In this document: positions 7,334 to 15,136 of the stretch, in pieces | Numbering within the stretch: the stretch's first letter is position 1 | How the letters are laid out: every line of letters starts with the position of its first letter | Assembly (NCBI RefSeq): GCF_012843905.1 | Contig: NZ_JABAGC010000026.1 | Coordinates: 1-45,830, forward strand | Direction: 5' to 3' | Length of the DNA stretch: 45,830 nt | Origin: Clostridium sp. SM-530-WT-3G | GTDB taxonomy: Bacteria; Bacillota; Clostridia; Clostridiales; Clostridiaceae | Translations under genes and position numbers: made by a program | The notes under the pieces: generated by a model | The model's database searches: none | What the model was told of the DNA's origin: nothing | Seen by the model: the letters and a program-made list of their open reading frames with translations, nothing else

Positions 7334-7471
7334 ATGAAAGAATGGGTAGAGCCTCAAATAATTAACTTGGTTTTGAAGGAGACTAAAGGAAAAGGGAATG
7401 ATAATTGGATGAATGGAAATGGTCATGGTCCAAATTGTCCTTGCATACATTGCCGTATTCCTAAATCTTAA
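7334..7471 (+). CDS. Second RiPP precursor-like peptide (45 aa, Cys-containing)
   Basis: This small ORF has a strong ribosome site (GGGGAGGAGAG) and its leader MKEWVEPQIINLVLKETK is plainly related to that of precursor 1 (MKEW, P7, L12, T17). Thr is at -2 if the core begins at G19. The core is Gly/Asn-rich (GKGNDNWMNGNGHG), has three cysteines in CPCIHC and ends PKS with a C-terminal Ser. It has no Asp/Glu at core positions 7-9 (the only acid is D5), so a canonical lasso ring is not expected. It may be a different product of the same machinery, a metal-binding or disulphide-bearing peptide, or an orphan whose enzymes were lost. Calling it a precursor rests on leader similarity and context. 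Confidence 0.72.
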   Translation: MKEWVEPQIINLVLKETKGKGNDNWMNGNGHGPNCPCIHCRIPKS

Positions 7472-7486
7472 TAGATAATAGTTTTG

Positions 7487-7538
7487 AAGGGAGTGCATCA
7501 GATGATTAAAAATCATTCTGCATACAGATCCCTTTTTT
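7487..7538 (+). terminator. Terminator after the second precursor
   Basis: AAGGGA (7487-7492) pairs with TCCCTT (7529-7534), with inner pairing TGCA/TGCA and ATGATT/AATCAT and a T-run at 7533-7538. It ends the short precursor-2 transcript and separates it from the convergent ABC transporter gene. Confidence 0.75.
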
Positions 7539-7552
7539 GTATTTAACTAGTA

Positions 7553-9286
7553 TCAAACTTGTTTTGATATAACCCCTTTGTTTGTGTTAGTTATATGTTT
7601 ATTTTCTAACCTATAGACTTTATCGCATATTTCAAGAGCAGAAGGCCTATGAGTAATTATTATACAAGTTGGCTTTGGAGTTAGATTTTTTATTTGATTT
7701 AATACCTGTAATTCTGTTTCAGGATCTAGTGAAGAGGTTGCTTCATCTAAGATTAAAATAGGTCTTTTTCTAAGTAGTGCTCTTGCTATAGTAAGTCTTT
7801 GAGCCTGTCCTTCGGAAATTCCTACTCCTTTTTCTCCAATAACTGTATTTATATTGTTTTCTAGTGTATTTACAAAATCATAAGAACGTGACATTTTTAA
7901 TGCATTATCTATCTGTTCATCAGTTGCATCAGGGTTTCCAAATTTTAGATTTTCTAGAATTGTTCCAGAAAATAAGGTATTACCTTGTGGTACATATGAT
8001 ATTAGATTTCTATCTTTGACTGTAAGAGGAATACCATTAATTTTTATTGAACCATTTTCAGGTGATATTAGCGACAATAAGAGACGGATAATAGTTGTCT
8101 TACCTTCTCCTGATGGCCCTATTAACCCTATGGTTTCGCCATTATCTATATTTAATGAAATATCCTGAAGTATAGGAGTTCCTTTAATATAGCTATATGA
8201 TACATTATCAAATGAAATATTATTTAAAACTGTAGCTGCTATTTCATCATAGTTATTATAAGAAACTGGATATGAATTTTTATTTTTTATAGCTCTAGGC
8301 TTTAAAAATTGAACATCTTCAACTTTCATATTTTCAACTTCCATTAATCTTTCAGCAGCTGCACATGCTGATATAAATTGAGGAAAAGCAGAAGCTAAAC
8401 TATATATAGGAGCTTGTATATTTCCAAAGAGCTGGAACATGGCTGTAAGGTTACCAAAGCTAGACGCAATATTATTGGCTGAAATTGTAAGAGAACCCCA
8501 TACAAATACAACGAAATATCCAAGCATTGAACTTAATGATAATAATCCATTTGAAATACAACTTAAATAGCTTTTCTTTATGGATAAATTTAATTTTTCA
8601 TTTTGAAGAGTATTTAATGTATTTATTCGTGAGTTTTCAAGACAAAAGCTTTTTACAATTAAAATATTATTAAAGCTTTCTTGAATAAATCTATTATATT
8701 CTGTCTGCTTTTTTTGAATATTTATATAAAACTGCTTAAGTTTTCGTCCATAAATCTTACTTGCCAATATAAGAAATGGAAAGACTGCTAAAGCCACAAA
8801 GGCCATTAGTGGCGAGATGTATAAAAGTGCTGTAAATGAAGATACAAACATTACGAGTAAGGAAATAATATTTGGTATTACTGATACTAATAAATTAGTA
8901 ATTGTATCTGTATCATTAGTCATACGAGTTAGAAGTTCTATGCTATGATATTTTTTATGATTTAACCATGTACTATAAAGTATATGATTATATAATTGTT
9001 CCTGTAATCTGTTTTTTGTTTTTTCAGAACTGTATGTTGAAACAATACTTTGTATTGAATTGATTGCTATTCTTAATAATAATAGCAGTGCAAACAGAGT
9101 AATCCATTTTATTACCTCATCCATATTATTTGAACTGGCAGAGTCAATAAGCTTTTTTGTAATGAGGGCAGTTCCAACACTTAAGAGAGAACCTAAAGAA
9201 CCTAGAATAATTAAGAGTACTATTAAAGGAAAGGTTTTTTTGCATCTTTTGTATATCCATATCAAATTGTGTATTATATTTTTCAT
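7553..9286 (-). CDS. ABC exporter (fused TMD-NBD), probable lasso/RiPP exporter D
   Basis: The 577-residue half-transporter has six membrane segments in the first about 310 residues and a C-terminal ATPase: Walker A GPSGEGKTT (about 392), Q-loop VPQGN, signature ISEGQAQRLTIARALL, Walker B ILILDEATSSLD and switch IITHR. It would act as a homodimer. There is no N-terminal C39 peptidase domain, as expected when the leader is removed by a B2 protein; lasso D exporters have this architecture. The start is ATG 9286 behind AGGAGGT. It faces the second precursor gene and is not in the operon, so its link to the lasso product is by proximity only. Confidence 0.75.
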   Translation of the reverse strand: MKNIIHNLIWIYKRCKKTFPLIVLLIILGSLGSLLSVGTALITKKLIDSASSNNMDEVIKWITLFALLLLLRIAINSIQSIVSTYSSEKTKNRLQEQLYNHILYSTWLNHKKYHSIELLTRMTNDTDTITNLLVSVIPNIISLLVMFVSSFTALLYISPLMAFVALAVFPFLILASKIYGRKLKQFYINIQKKQTEYNRFIQESFNNILIVKSFCLENSRINTLNTLQNEKLNLSIKKSYLSCISNGLLSLSSMLGYFVVFVWGSLTISANNIASSFGNLTAMFQLFGNIQAPIYSLASAFPQFISACAAAERLMEVENMKVEDVQFLKPRAIKNKNSYPVSYNNYDEIAATVLNNISFDNVSYSYIKGTPILQDISLNIDNGETIGLIGPSGEGKTTIIRLLLSLISPENGSIKINGIPLTVKDRNLISYVPQGNTLFSGTILENLKFGNPDATDEQIDNALKMSRSYDFVNTLENNINTVIGEKGVGISEGQAQRLTIARALLRKRPILILDEATSSLDPETELQVLNQIKNLTPKPTCIIITHRPSALEICDKVYRLENKHITNTNKGVISKQV

Positions 9287-9349
9287 GATACCTCCTAGTT
9301 TTTAATATGTTATTTGAAATAAATGTTTTTTTATAACAAATAAACAAAT

Positions 9350-9378
9350 TTGTTAAAATATTCAAAGTGTGATATAAT
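9350..9378 (+). promoter_or_regulatory. Probable galU promoter
   Basis: TTGTTA (9350-9355) and TATAAT (9373-9378) are spaced by exactly 17 bases, in the divergent gap between the ABC exporter and galU. Confidence 0.7.
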
Positions 9379-9436
9379 ACATTATACTACAATATTTTTA
9401 TAATTAAAAGATTTTATATTAGAAGGTGATATAGTA

Positions 9437-10324
9437 ATGGGAAAGAGAATAAGAAAGGCAGTAATTCCAGCAGCAGGTTTAGGGACAAGATTCTTACCAG
9501 CTACTAAGGCTCAGCCAAAGGAAATGCTTCCAATTGTAGATAAGCCAACAATTCAATATATTATTGAAGAAGCAGTTGCATCTGGGATAGAAGAAATATT
9601 AATTATTACAGGAAGAAATAAAAAATGCATAGAAGATCATTTCGATAAATCTGTTGAGCTTGAAATGGAACTTGAAAGTGCTCAAAAATATGAAATGCTT
9701 GAAACCGTAAAAGATATTTCAAACATGGTTGATATGTATTATATAAGACAAAAGGAACCATTAGGACTTGGTCATGCAATAGGATGTGCTCAGGCATTTG
9801 TAGGAGATGAGCCTTTTGCTATACTTCTTGGTGATGATATAGTTTATAGTCCAGAAAAGCCATGTCTAAAACAACTTATTGAATGTTATGATGAATATCA
9901 AACAAGTATTTTAGGAGTACAGACAGTTGCTGATGACAAGGTAAGTAAGTATGGAATAGTTGATGGTATACAGATTGATAATAAAGTATGTAAGGTAAAG
10001 GGAATGGTAGAAAAGCCAGCCATAGGAGAAGCGCCTTCAAATACTGCAATACTTGGCAGATATATAGTTACACCAAGAATATTTGATATTATCAAGAATA
10101 CAAAGCCTGGAAAAGGAAATGAAATTCAGCTTACAGATGCACTTCTTTCTCTTATAAATGAAGAGGCTATATATGCTTATAATTTTGATGGAAAGAGATA
10201 TGATGTTGGAGATAAGTTAGGCTTCTTACAAGCTACCGTTGAATATGCATTAAGAAGACCAGAATTAAGAGATTCATTTGAAGAATATTTAAAAGATATC
10301 ACTAATAGTTTTAGTGATAAATAA
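9437..10324 (+). CDS. galU: UTP-glucose-1-phosphate uridylyltransferase
   Basis: The 295-residue protein is the right length for bacterial GalU and makes UDP-glucose from UTP and glucose 1-phosphate for cell-surface polysaccharides and glycolipids. The nucleotide-binding signature KAVIPAAGLGTRFLPATKAQ is at the N-terminus, followed by KEMLPIVDKPTIQYIIEEA; later segments include GLGHAIGCAQ, LLGDDIVY, VEKP and the C-terminal KRYDVGDKLGFLQATVEYAL. The start follows AGAAGGTGAT. A VanZ-like gene follows 23 bases downstream and is probably cotranscribed. Cytoplasmic. Confidence 0.96.
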   Translation: MGKRIRKAVIPAAGLGTRFLPATKAQPKEMLPIVDKPTIQYIIEEAVASGIEEILIITGRNKKCIEDHFDKSVELEMELESAQKYEMLETVKDISNMVDMYYIRQKEPLGLGHAIGCAQAFVGDEPFAILLGDDIVYSPEKPCLKQLIECYDEYQTSILGVQTVADDKVSKYGIVDGIQIDNKVCKVKGMVEKPAIGEAPSNTAILGRYIVTPRIFDIIKNTKPGKGNEIQLTDALLSLINEEAIYAYNFDGKRYDVGDKLGFLQATVEYALRRPELRDSFEEYLKDITNSFSDK

Positions 10325-10347
10325 GGATATTACTAAGAGATTATTAA

Positions 10348-10785
10348 ATGAAGAAGATTATTTTTGCAGTTTTATCTTTAGCATGGATAATATTTATATT
10401 TTTTAACTCATCTCAAAGTGGAAGTGTATCGCATGGTATAAGTTTGAAGATTGCTAACAAGATTTCATATATTATATCTAGATTCATAAATATCAAAATA
10501 GGAAGTATGGATTTTTTTGTTCGGAAATGTGCTCATGGTTTTGAGTTCATGATGCTTGCTATTATAATAATGATCAGCCTTAATGCATTACTAGGAGATA
10601 AAAAGAATATCTTATTTCTAACACTTTTATCTATATTAATTATTGCAGGCTTAGATGAAACACTACAGATTTTTATATCAGGAAGAACTTCCAAGGTTAC
10701 AGATGTATTAATAGATTTCCTTGGAGGAGTAGTGGGATGTATTATAACATATAAGTTTCTTTTATTTAAAATAAACTTATTTTGA
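10348..10785 (+). CDS. VanZ-like membrane protein
   Basis: This 145-residue protein has four hydrophobic segments and the VanZ-family signature: FFNSSQSGSVS after the first segment, RKCAHGFEFMMLA in the second and GLDETLQIFISGRTSKVTDVLID before the last. VanZ itself gives low-level teicoplanin resistance; most relatives are unassigned envelope proteins, so no resistance is implied. It lies 23 bases after galU and ends before a bidirectional terminator. Confidence 0.85.
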   Translation: MKKIIFAVLSLAWIIFIFFNSSQSGSVSHGISLKIANKISYIISRFINIKIGSMDFFVRKCAHGFEFMMLAIIIMISLNALLGDKKNILFLTLLSILIIAGLDETLQIFISGRTSKVTDVLIDFLGGVVGCIITYKFLLFKINLF

Positions 10786-10820
10786 ATTCGTAATAATAGA
10801 CTAATAATTAAGAATATTAT

Positions 10821-10861
10821 GATAACCACAACGTACTGTAATAGTATGCTGTGGTTATTTT
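10821..10861. terminator. Bidirectional terminator between convergent genes
   Basis: ATAACCACA (10822-10830) pairs with TGTGGTTAT (10850-10858), and the interior also pairs. It separates the galU-VanZ unit (plus) from the LCP gene (minus). Confidence 0.8.
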
Positions 10862-10888
10862 ACTAATTTAATATTATGTTTCGTTATA

Positions 10889-11911
10889 TTAATTTTCATA
10901 AATAAATTGTTTGATTTTTGATTTTGTAGTTTCTTCATCAAATACGTAATAATATATATTATTAATCATTGTACCAGTAGAATCATCATCTTCTGGGAAT
11001 CTAGACTGGCTTATGCCCTTATCTTTTAATGAGTTAATCTTCATTTCAAGTGAGATTATTTCCAAATTACTTAAATTAGTATTTATATGTGGAAGAATAG
11101 TATTTAAAACTTCTGGATAGTCAGTTATAGGAATATTCTTTAGGTTGTCAAATAACTTTTTAAATATAGTCCTTTGTCTTTCAGTTCTTTTAAAATCACC
11201 ACCATCAGTATAACGGATTCTTGAATATGCCAACGCTTCAGTTCCATCTACTTCTTGCTCTCCAGTATTTGATATTTCAGAAGAGGAAGTTTCATTAAGT
11301 GAATTTATATGGTGTATATAGTTGTTTATATATTGAAGTTCATCATCACTTATATCTAGTGTTAATCCACCTAATTTATCTATAACTTTAGGAAAAGAGG
11401 AAAAGTTTAAAGAAACAAACTTACTTATATTTAGATTAAAGTTTTTATTAAGTGTTTCTACAGCAAGTGAAGGCCCACCAAATGCATAGGCGTGGTTTAT
11501 TTTATCTTTAGTTTCTCTTCCAGGTATGTCCACATAAGAATCACGTATAATTGAAGTAAGCTTTAATTTTCCATGTATATTATCAATAGTAAAAATCATT
11601 ATACAATCTGCTCTGCCTTGTTCACCTTCTGTAGCATCTATACCGAATATTGCTATATTTTCTATGTCTTTATTACTAGCAACATTTTCTGAAGAATTAT
11701 TAAGTTGAGTAGTTTCAGTATCATTGTTTATAGTATCTTCATTTAAAGGTACTTTATTAATCTTACTTAAATAAACGTTTGCAGCAATAGCGGAAAAAGC
11801 AAAGAGATTTAACATTATTAAAACTGTAACAAATAGTATTTTCCTTATCTTATGCACTAATTTAGCCTTTGTACTATTATTCTCTTTGTTATTTGAATTA
11901 TTAATACACAT
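10889..11911 (-). CDS. LytR-CpsA-Psr (LCP) family protein
   Basis: About 340 residues, membrane-anchored near the N-terminus (ILFVTVLIMLNLFAFSAIAA) with the LCP domain outside. Family blocks are clear: NIAIFGIDATEGEQGRADCI, KLTSIIRDSYVDIPGRETKD, KINHAYAFGGPSLAVETLN and YSRIRYTDGGDFKRTERQR, including the conserved Arg and Asp residues that bind the polyprenyl-pyrophosphate substrate. LCP enzymes attach teichoic acid or other glycopolymers to peptidoglycan, which fits with galU nearby. An ATG at 11929 gives six more residues, but ATG 11911 has the better site (AGAAGTGA) and is preferred. Confidence 0.92.
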   Translation of the reverse strand: MCINNSNNKENNSTKAKLVHKIRKILFVTVLIMLNLFAFSAIAANVYLSKINKVPLNEDTINNDTETTQLNNSSENVASNKDIENIAIFGIDATEGEQGRADCIMIFTIDNIHGKLKLTSIIRDSYVDIPGRETKDKINHAYAFGGPSLAVETLNKNFNLNISKFVSLNFSSFPKVIDKLGGLTLDISDDELQYINNYIHHINSLNETSSSEISNTGEQEVDGTEALAYSRIRYTDGGDFKRTERQRTIFKKLFDNLKNIPITDYPEVLNTILPHINTNLSNLEIISLEMKINSLKDKGISQSRFPEDDDSTGTMINNIYYYVFDEETTKSKIKQFIYEN

Positions 11912-11929
11912 ACAATCACTTCTTTCCAT

Positions 11930-12246
11930 TTTGTAAAAATATAAGATTGATATCGATTAGATATAATAAATCATAAATGATTTAAATTACAAATATTGGA
12001 TATAATTATATTATACATTGAATTTTATAAAATTAAATCCTTGAAATGGAAAATTTTTTGCTAGATATATTATGATGGTATATTTATTTGTTTATTTTTG
12101 AATAATATTATTTAGTTAAACAATAAAGTATAAAATCAGACTAATATTGACATTGAATATTAACAAATAGAAAAGTATAATTAGAATAATGTCAAAAAAA
12201 TTAATTTTATATATTAATAATGGTAAAGGAGAATATTGAAAAAACT
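11930..12246. other. AT-rich gap with divergent promoters
   Basis: About 316 bases between the LCP start and a possible small ORF. The only supported element is the plus-strand promoter at 12153-12181; several TATAAT-like strings near 11960-12020 could serve the LCP gene but lack clear -35 boxes. Confidence 0.5.
12153..12181 (+). promoter_or_regulatory. Probable promoter upstream of small ORF and first DUF975 gene
   Basis: TTGAAT (12153-12158) and TATAAT (12176-12181) are separated by 17 bases. Confidence 0.6.
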
Positions 12247-12327
12247 ATGATGAGGTTTATGGTTGTTTATTTTATTATAGTAATATTTATTCTATTATTT
12301 TTTCATTCAGCTCATAGAAAGTGGTAA
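12247..12327 (+). CDS. Possible 26-residue single-pass membrane peptide
   Basis: From ATG 12247 the frame reads MMRFMVVYFIIVIFILLFFH and ends in a short basic tail (AHRKW) before TAA, which looks like a one-helix membrane peptide. A strong AAAGGAG lies about 15 bases upstream, rather far; an ATT codon at the ideal distance could extend it by four residues. It follows a good promoter. Low-complexity AT-rich sequence can mimic this, so the call is tentative. Confidence 0.35.
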   Translation: MMRFMVVYFIIVIFILLFFHSAHRKW

Positions 12328-12421
12328 ATTTCATTAGACATATATTATCTATAAAAAACATATATATTAATTGTAGAAATAATTTAATTTTATAGTATTA
12401 ATATATGGGAGGACATTTGTT

Positions 12422-13036
12422 GTGGTTGAAAGATCAGTATTAAAAACCAATGCAAAGAACCAGTTGAGAGGAAAGTGGGGGATTGCAGTATTATCGTTCC
12501 TTATAGGAATAATTGTGATTAGTATTTTTAGTGGAATAGGTAATTTTGTAGATTCTAATGGATTAAAGATTGTTTTAGGACTTATACCATTACTTATAAC
12601 TGGTGCTATATGTTATGGATTATGTAATATTTCTTTAAATTTTGCTAATAACAATGAAGTTCAGATTAGTGATGTATTTGCTGGGTTCAATAGCAGAGTT
12701 TACTTAAAAACATTAGGTTTAAATATTTTAATAGGAATCTTAGTATGTATTGGTACATGTATTTTGATTATTCCAGGAATAATTTTAGCATTAATGTATT
12801 CACAAGCATTTTTTATTCTATGTGAGGATAATGATAAGGGAGTTATTGAATGCATGAAAGAAAGTTCAGCTATGATGAAAGGTCATAAGTGTGAATTATT
12901 TGTTCTTGAGTTAAGTTTTATATTATGGGGGCTAGTATGTATGATTACCTTTGGAATTGCATCCCTTTGGGTAACTCCTTATATGTATGTTACTTATGCT
13001 AATTATTATAAAGCATTAGTGGGTGTTGTTCAGTAA
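12422..13036 (+). CDS. DUF975-like integral membrane protein, copy 1
   Basis: The 204-residue protein starts with GTG behind GGGAGGA and opens ERSVLKTNAKNQLRGKWGIA, the hallmark N-terminus of the DUF975 family. About five hydrophobic segments follow. The mid-protein block LIIPGIILALMYSQAFFILC and the cytoplasmic ECMKESSAMMKGHKCELFVL are shared with the next two genes. The function is unknown; relatives are common in low-GC Gram-positives. It is the first of three tandem paralogues and shorter than the others at the C-terminal membrane region. Confidence 0.82.
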   Translation: MVERSVLKTNAKNQLRGKWGIAVLSFLIGIIVISIFSGIGNFVDSNGLKIVLGLIPLLITGAICYGLCNISLNFANNNEVQISDVFAGFNSRVYLKTLGLNILIGILVCIGTCILIIPGIILALMYSQAFFILCEDNDKGVIECMKESSAMMKGHKCELFVLELSFILWGLVCMITFGIASLWVTPYMYVTYANYYKALVGVVQ

Positions 13037-13080
13037 TATTAGTATCAAATAAATAATTTAAATAGAAATTAAGTATTTTT

Positions 13081-13114
13081 GGTGGATTATAGCTTAGTGC
13101 TAAATCCACCTTTA
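13081..13114 (+). terminator. Terminator after DUF975 copy 1
   Basis: GGTGGATT at 13081-13088 pairs with AATCCACC at 13103-13110, followed by a T-rich run. This hairpin differs from those after copies 2 and 3. Confidence 0.8.
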
Positions 13115-13266
13115 ATTTTGTTGTTTTATTTATCTATAATAACTATAGATAGATTTTAGGTGTAAATTATTTATTATTGTGAATTTATTAACAAAATATA
13201 TTTACAAAAATAGAAAAAATATATAAAATGAAAATATATTACATTAATATAAAGTGGAGGAGTAAA

Positions 13267-13947
13267 ATGGAAAGAGGGATTTTAAAAAGCAATGCAAAAA
13301 GCCAGTTGAAGGGAAAGTGGTTTCTTACAATTGCTGTAATGTTACTTTCAGGAGTGATTACAAGTATTATTTCTAGCATATTAAACTTAGTTGCAAATGG
13401 ATTAGGTGCAATTGTATCATTTTGTATTTCAGGAATTTTTACTTTTGGAGTAACTACTTATACATTAAATGTGGCAAAAAATAGAGATGCAGCATTTACT
13501 GATTTATTTGATGGCTTTAATGGAAATGTAATATTAAAGGCAATAATATTAGGAATTATAGTTACAATATCAACTGCAGCAGGATTATTCTTATTTGTAG
13601 TACCAGGAATAATAATAAGTATTATGTTTTCACAATCATTTTATATATTAATTGAAAATAATGAAATGTCTCCAATTGACTGTATTAAAAAAAGTACTGA
13701 AATGATGAAAGGACATAAAAAGGAATATTTCATGCTTTATTTAAGTATAATTGGATGGGTTATTCTTATGGTACTAATTTTAGCTGGATTGATAATAAAT
13801 TTAGCAGTGACTGAATCGATAGTTTCTATATTATTAATTGTTATAGGAGGAATTGCCACAGCTATTTTATCTTTTGTTTTAAGTGCATATTTATCAGTAG
13901 CATTAGCTAATTTCTATTTGGAATTAAAAGCAAAAAAAGAAAATTGA
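13267..13947 (+). CDS. DUF975-like integral membrane protein, copy 2
   Basis: The 226-residue protein starts at ATG 13267, behind GTGGAGGAG; a longer frame from 13228 has no ribosome site and would spoil the family N-terminus MERGILKSNAKSQLKGKW. It has about six hydrophobic segments. Shared blocks with its neighbours are FVVPGIIISIMFSQSFYILI and DCIKKSTEMMKGHKKEY. It is closer to copy 3 than to copy 1 (ITSIIS/GSVISA region, same C-terminal length). Function unknown. Confidence 0.82.
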   Translation: MERGILKSNAKSQLKGKWFLTIAVMLLSGVITSIISSILNLVANGLGAIVSFCISGIFTFGVTTYTLNVAKNRDAAFTDLFDGFNGNVILKAIILGIIVTISTAAGLFLFVVPGIIISIMFSQSFYILIENNEMSPIDCIKKSTEMMKGHKKEYFMLYLSIIGWVILMVLILAGLIINLAVTESIVSILLIVIGGIATAILSFVLSAYLSVALANFYLELKAKKEN

Positions 13948-13966
13948 TTATTCAGAATTTTAATAA

Positions 13967-14003
13967 TAAAAGCACTTTCAGTTAGTTTTGAAAGTGCTTT
14001 TGT
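13967..14003 (+). terminator. Terminator after DUF975 copy 2
   Basis: AAAGCACTTTC pairs with GAAAGTGCTTT around a ten-base loop. The sequence is nearly the same as the hairpin after copy 3. Confidence 0.9.
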
Positions 14004-14267
14004 TATTATATGAAGCAATTACAATTTTTGTTTTCAAATAAGATGAAATTTAAAATTAAAAAGATTTACTAATTTATAGATTAATTCTGCTATTAAGTTT
14101 AATGTTTGGTAATTTGATAACAATTATTATATGATAATTTAAATGAATACGATATATATATATTAATCCTGCAACCAATGGAGAAAAGGCCATATTTACA
14201 GAAAGTATATTGTTATGTACAATATGAGTGCATCGAGTTACTATTTTACGAAAGAAGGAGACGTATT

Positions 14268-14957
14268 ATGGAAAGACGTGAATTAAAAAGTAGTGCGAAA
14301 GAACAATTGGGAGGAAGATGGTGCCTAACAATAGCTGCTCTAGTAATATCAGGAATGATAGGTAGTGTAATATCAGCTGTGATTGGATTATTAACACCAG
14401 GCTTAGGAATTATAGTTTCCCTTTGTATTCAAGGAATTGTGGAATTTGGAATAGTTACTTATTCATTAAATGTTGTAAGAGATAATGATGCTAGATTCAC
14501 TGACATTTTTGATGGATTCAGTTCTCATATTATTCTAAAAGCAATAGTATTAGGAATTATAGTAACAGTTTCAGTTGCAGCAGGATTAATGATATTTATA
14601 ATACCAGGAATAATAATAGGACTTATGTTTTCACAATCATTCTTTATTTTGTTTGATAATCCAGAATTAACACCAATTGAATGTATTAAAGCAAGTGCAG
14701 AAATGATGAGAGGACATAAATGGGAATGCTTTGTTCTTTACTTAAGTTTTATAGGATGGGCAATTCTTATAGTTATTATTTCAACAGCATTTATTTGGGG
14801 TTCATTTGTCGTTATTAGTCCAACACTTACAACAATACTATTTGTTTTAGGTGTAGTAGTATCTACAGTAATGGGCTTATTCTTATCAGCATATATGCTA
14901 ATAACTTTTGCTAATTATTATGTAGAACTAAGAGCCATAAATGATATTATAATGTAA
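14268..14957 (+). CDS. DUF975-like integral membrane protein, copy 3
   Basis: The 229-residue protein starts at ATG 14268 behind AAGAAGGAGACG; the frame is open upstream to 14178, but that extension has no family match. It opens MERRELKSSAKEQLGGRW and carries FIIPGIIIGLMFSQSFFILF and ECIKASAEMMRGHKWECFVL, very like copies 1 and 2. About six membrane segments. The three genes have separate terminators and are probably transcribed separately after tandem duplication. Function unknown. Confidence 0.82.
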   Translation: MERRELKSSAKEQLGGRWCLTIAALVISGMIGSVISAVIGLLTPGLGIIVSLCIQGIVEFGIVTYSLNVVRDNDARFTDIFDGFSSHIILKAIVLGIIVTVSVAAGLMIFIIPGIIIGLMFSQSFFILFDNPELTPIECIKASAEMMRGHKWECFVLYLSFIGWAILIVIISTAFIWGSFVVISPTLTTILFVLGVVVSTVMGLFLSAYMLITFANYYVELRAINDIIM

Positions 14958-14982
14958 AAAAGTTATAATAATTTTTAGTATG

Positions 14983-15018
14983 AAAGACACTTTCGAGATT
15001 TTTTGAAAGTGTCTTTTA
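14983..15018 (+). terminator. Terminator after DUF975 copy 3
   Basis: AAAGACACTTTC (14983-14994) pairs with GAAAGTGTCTTT (15005-15016). It matches the copy 2 terminator except for a G-to-GA change with the compensating base on the other arm. Confidence 0.9.
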
Positions 15019-15136
15019 TTATGTGTAAAATTATCAAATTAATAAAGTTTTTGAAAAATATAGCAAAAATTAATAATTAGAATTATAATTAAATATGAAT
15101 ACTATTATTTTATAGTATATTTAAGGGGGGCAAAAC

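Noticed and set aside
15020..15136. T-box or other attenuator before hom
   Set aside because: The gap is too short and lacks a GGTGG-type T-box sequence; only the preceding terminator is seen.
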